NCBI GenBank assembly: GCA_963798505.1
Contig: CAWCTX010000009.1
Span: forward strand, 372,001-436,000
DNA: 64,000 nt
Direction of reading: 5' to 3'
Origin: CAVWSM01 sp963798505
GTDB taxonomy: Bacteria > Actinomycetota > Actinomycetes > Jiangellales > Jiangellaceae
The position numbers and the translations under genes are program-made. The notes under the pieces are model-generated. The model was given only the letters and a program-made list of their open reading frames with translations, had not been told where the DNA came from and searched no databases. Positions 61,758 to 64,000 of the stretch are shown here, piece after piece (within the stretch, counting starts at the first letter, position 1; every line of letters starts with the position of its first letter).

Positions 61758-62459
61758 TCAGCCGCGCGACGGATCTTCCGTCATAGACGGCTCGCCCACG
61801 ACGACGACGCCCGTCTCGTACGCGAAGATCACCGCCTGTACGCGGTCGCGCAGCCCGAGCTTGGACAGCACGTTGCTCACGTGGGTCTTCGTGGTGGCCT
61901 CGGAGACGAAGAGCCGCTTCGCGATGTCGATGTTGGACAACCCTCGGGCGAGGAGCCCCAGCACTTCGACCTCGCGGCGCGTCAAGCTGGCCAGACGGCT
62001 GTCCCTGGCTGGACGCGGCTCAGGCGACCGGCGCACGAAGGCATCGATCACCCGTCGGGTCACTCCGGGAGCCAGCAATGACTCCCCCGCCGCGACGACG
62101 CGGATCGCGGACGCGAGCTCCTCCGCGGGCGCATCCTTGAGCAGGAAGCCGGAAGCACCAGCGCGAAGCGCCTCGAAGACGTACTCGTCAAGGTCGAACG
62201 TCGTGAGCACGAGCACCTTCGTCGCCGGCTGCTCGTCCACGAGCCGACGGGTCGCCGCGATCCCGTCCAGCACCGGCATTCGGATGTCCATCAGCACCAC
62301 ATCTGGGCGCAGCCGCCGTACGACCTCGACAGCCTCCTCGCCGTTGGCGGCGTCGCCGACGACCTCGAGATCGGGCTCGGCCTCCAACAACGAGCGGAAC
62401 CCAGCACGCACCATGCCTTGGTCATCGGCGATGACGAGGGTCGTGCGGGCAGCGCCCAT
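61758..62459 (-). CDS. NarL/LuxR-type response regulator
   Basis: This 233-aa regulator has a receiver domain (acidic pocket Asp12/Asp13, phospho-acceptor Asp58 in VVLMDIRMPVLDG, Thr-Thr near 87, Lys in FLLKDAP) and a LuxR helix-turn-helix (LTRREVEVLGLLARGLSNIDIAKRLFVSEATTKTHVSNVLSKLGLRDR). ATG 62459 overlaps the kinase stop as TGATG. Cognate kinase is immediately upstream. The target may be the adjacent membrane protein operon. Confidence 0.92.
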   Translation of the reverse strand: MGAARTTLVIADDQGMVRAGFRSLLEAEPDLEVVGDAANGEEAVEVVRRLRPDVVLMDIRMPVLDGIAATRRLVDEQPATKVLVLTTFDLDEYVFEALRAGASGFLLKDAPAEELASAIRVVAAGESLLAPGVTRRVIDAFVRRSPEPRPARDSRLASLTRREVEVLGLLARGLSNIDIAKRLFVSEATTKTHVSNVLSKLGLRDRVQAVIFAYETGVVVVGEPSMTEDPSRG

Positions 62460-63613
62460 CACGCGTCGTCCCGCACCGGCAGAGTGGCCGACAACCGCAC
62501 GCCCCCCGTCGGGACACTCACAACCTCGACCGTCCCGCCATAGAGGGCTACCCGCTCCCGCACTCCCACCAGCCCGTGTCCCCCTGCCGATGTCTCCGTC
62601 ATGCCGACGCCGTTGTCCTCGACGGCGACGTCAAGCTTCGTCGGGTGAAATCTCACCACCACCGCGGCATGCGCCGCACCGGAATGGCGCAGTGCGTTGG
62701 TCAACGCCTCCTGAATGATGCGAAAGGCCGCGAGATCCACCCCAGGCGGCAGCTCGTACGCCTCGCCCTCGACCGACACATCGACATGCATCCCCGACGA
62801 GCGGACCTGGTCGACCAACCGATTGAGCTCGGCAAGGCCGGGCTGCGGTGCGAGGGACGCGGCTTCCCCGTCAGCACGGAGCACGCCGAACAGCCGGCGC
62901 ATCTCGGCGAGTGCCTCCCGCGCGGTAGCTTCGACCGCGGCGAGGTCGGCCGCCTCCTGTGCGTGGTCGGGGCCGAGCCTTCGGCGAACCGCCTGCGTCT
63001 GGATGGTCACCACGCTGATCGAGTGGGACACGATGTCGTGCAGCTCGCGAGCGATGCGGGTCCGCTCCTGCTCGGCGGCGGCCGCCGCCTCGAGCTCGCG
63101 TTCACGTTCCAGCCGGTCGGCGCGAGCCACCGCCTCGTTGGTGTGCGCGGCTCGCTGCCGAAGGACGGTTCCTACGACCCACGGGCCCACGAAGAAGACG
63201 AACGCCGCGGCGAGGTCGCTCGGCTCGAGCCCCTCGACCACGGACACCGTGAGGAAGGGAACCACAACGATGCCCAGGCCCAGGAGACTTCGCGGCGCGT
63301 CGGTCTCCGAGCCGACCGTGAAGGCGACCAGCACCAGGGAAAGCAGCGTCGTGAACTGGTCCTGCGGGTTGATCACGATGTTGGAGGCGACGACGAGGGC
63401 CGCGACGGCGAGCGGCAACCGTCGTCGCCAGGCCAGGGCGGCCATGGCGAACCCAGCGACCAGGATGTGCAAGAGCGGTGAGTGCACCCCCGGGCTGAAC
63501 AACGCCTCGCCGATGGTCATCAGCACGAAGGCGCCCGCGATCGCGATGTCGACTGTCGGCGGCGCCGGCCATCTCCATCTCGGGTCAGCGCCGGCCACGA
63601 TGGCATGCTGCAC
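62459..63613 (-). CDS. sensor histidine kinase (HisKA_3/NarL type)
   Basis: This 384-aa kinase has about six N-terminal helices (residues 20-155) without a large extracellular domain. HisKA_3 has the phosphorylated His192 in RIARELHDIVSHSISVV, followed by a HATPase domain (IIQEALTNALRHSGAA, VEDNGVGM, GHGLVGVRERVALYGG). It is typical of actinobacterial membrane-sensing kinases such as those for cell-envelope stress. GTG 63613 has TACGGT 7 nt upstream (leaderless). Confidence 0.92.
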   Translation of the reverse strand: MQHAIVAGADPRWRWPAPPTVDIAIAGAFVLMTIGEALFSPGVHSPLLHILVAGFAMAALAWRRRLPLAVAALVVASNIVINPQDQFTTLLSLVLVAFTVGSETDAPRSLLGLGIVVVPFLTVSVVEGLEPSDLAAAFVFFVGPWVVGTVLRQRAAHTNEAVARADRLERERELEAAAAAEQERTRIARELHDIVSHSISVVTIQTQAVRRRLGPDHAQEAADLAAVEATAREALAEMRRLFGVLRADGEAASLAPQPGLAELNRLVDQVRSSGMHVDVSVEGEAYELPPGVDLAAFRIIQEALTNALRHSGAAHAAVVVRFHPTKLDVAVEDNGVGMTETSAGGHGLVGVRERVALYGGTVEVVSVPTGGVRLSATLPVRDDA

Positions 63614-63620
63614 GCGTCTG

Positions 63621-63626
63621 ACCGTA
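63621..63626 (-). promoter_or_regulatory. -10 box (TACGGT) of leaderless histidine kinase gene
   Basis: Minus-strand TACGGT ends 7 nt before GTG 63613. Confidence 0.5.
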
Positions 63627-63684
63627 GGTCATGGACAAGCCGCAGACATCGGCTTCACGGATGAGTTCTCGGTGGAGGTCTGCG

Positions 63685-63690
63685 TAGGCT
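63685..63690 (+). promoter_or_regulatory. -10 box (TAGGCT) of leaderless hydrolase gene
   Basis: TAGGCT ends 6 nt before ATG 63697, with no Shine-Dalgarno. Confidence 0.5.
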
Positions 63691-63696
63691 GACCCA

Positions 63697-64000
63697 ATGC
63701 GCTCTGGATACGCGCCGGTGAACGGCCTCGAGATGTACTACGAGATCCACGGCGAAGGGCAGCCGCTCGTGCTGCTGCATGGCGCCTTCTCGGCGATCGG
63801 CACCTCGTTCGGCAAGGTGCTGCCCGGCCTGGCCGAGGGCCGTCAGGTCATCGGTCTCGAAATGCAGGCCCATGGCCACACCGCCGACATCGACCGCCCA
63901 TTGTCGCCCGAACAGATGGCCGACGACACGGTCGCGGCGCTCGAGCACCTGGGCATCCAGCAAGCGGACTTCTTCGGCTACAGCACCGGCGCAGCCGTCG
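63697..64000 (+). CDS. alpha/beta hydrolase (3' truncated by window end)
   Basis: The first 101 residues show an alpha/beta hydrolase: MYYEIHGEGQPLVLLHGAFS (oxyanion HG motif), a GLEMQAHGHTADIDRP loop and the nucleophile elbow FFGYSTGAAV with its Ser. The D/G-H-G pattern and short N-terminus fit esterase or haloperoxidase-like members. ATG 63697 is supported by a leaderless -10 box. The catalytic Asp and His lie beyond the window. Confidence 0.85.
   Translation, partial: MRSGYAPVNGLEMYYEIHGEGQPLVLLHGAFSAIGTSFGKVLPGLAEGRQVIGLEMQAHGHTADIDRPLSPEQMADDTVAALEHLGIQQADFFGYSTGAAV

Noticed and set aside
1..64000. tRNA, rRNA, CRISPR arrays, transposases and integrases
   Set aside because: No TTCGA-loop tRNA signature with acceptor pairing, no direct-repeat array and no transposase or integrase motif was found on reading both strands.

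Overview
This is high-GC chromosomal DNA from an actinobacterium. The markers are mycothiol synthase (mshD), a WXG100/EccC type VII secretion locus, a Tad pilus locus, PafB/PafC WYL regulators, and GlnR–mshD and ppk–mutT1 pairings also known from mycobacteria. Many genes have no Shine-Dalgarno sequence but a TAnnnT box 6-8 nt before the start codon, which is the actinobacterial leaderless arrangement. The overall look is Nocardioidaceae-like (inference). No tRNA, rRNA, CRISPR array, phage or insertion sequence was seen. The sequence carries many apparent single-base indels that break obvious housekeeping genes (nadB, panC, nuoD, pstS, pit, tadA). I treat these as consensus errors, so frameshifted genes are annotated over their full span.

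Layout: 0-3.5 kb holds the end of an ASCH-like protein, a secreted GH87-type alpha-1,3-glucanase and a STAS protein. 3.5-9 kb is a minus-strand cofactor operon (DUF2520, panC, panD, nadB, nadC, coaX) for CoA and NAD synthesis. 9-13 kb holds a MidA-like methyltransferase, two bPH2 membrane proteins and a lone nuoD. 13.2-23.8 kb is a type VII secretion locus: two WXG100 proteins, a large WXG-headed probable substrate with overlapping small partners, an SseB-like protein, a lipoprotein, a Trp-rich secreted protein, and a convergent, badly frameshifted FHA-containing EccC. 23.9-32.9 kb is a Tad pilus operon (CpaB-like SAF protein, CpaE/TadZ-like ATPase, tadA, tadB, tadC, pilin, three TadE/G-like proteins) ending in a LysM-BTAD membrane protein.

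32.9-37.3 kb holds a DUF1684 protein and an osmoprotectant ABC transporter. 37.3-38.4 kb is trpS behind what looks like a ribosome-mediated Trp attenuator. 38.4-44.3 kb holds ygfZ, a Fur regulator, a heme-barrel FABP protein coupled to a 33-aa membrane peptide, DsrE, sseC and a rhodanese behind a leaderless Cys-type leader peptide, and a MoaD-like sulfur carrier. 44.4-54.9 kb holds glnR, mshD, ppk, mutT1, pstSCAB behind a PHO box, pit and a DUF47 protein: nitrogen, thiol, polyphosphate and phosphate functions in one block. 54.9-64 kb holds a Ser/Thr kinase with a membrane domain, a flavin disulfide oxidoreductase, a PAP2 protein, pafB/pafC, a membrane protein next to a NarL-type two-component system, and the start of an alpha/beta hydrolase.

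The most notable non-coding findings are three copies of a 61-bp palindromic repeat at gene 3' ends that supplies stop codons to its neighbours, two copies of an unrelated 57-bp palindromic repeat lying inside coding sequence, the trpS attenuator, the sulfur-gene leader peptide, and a widespread leaderless promoter pattern.
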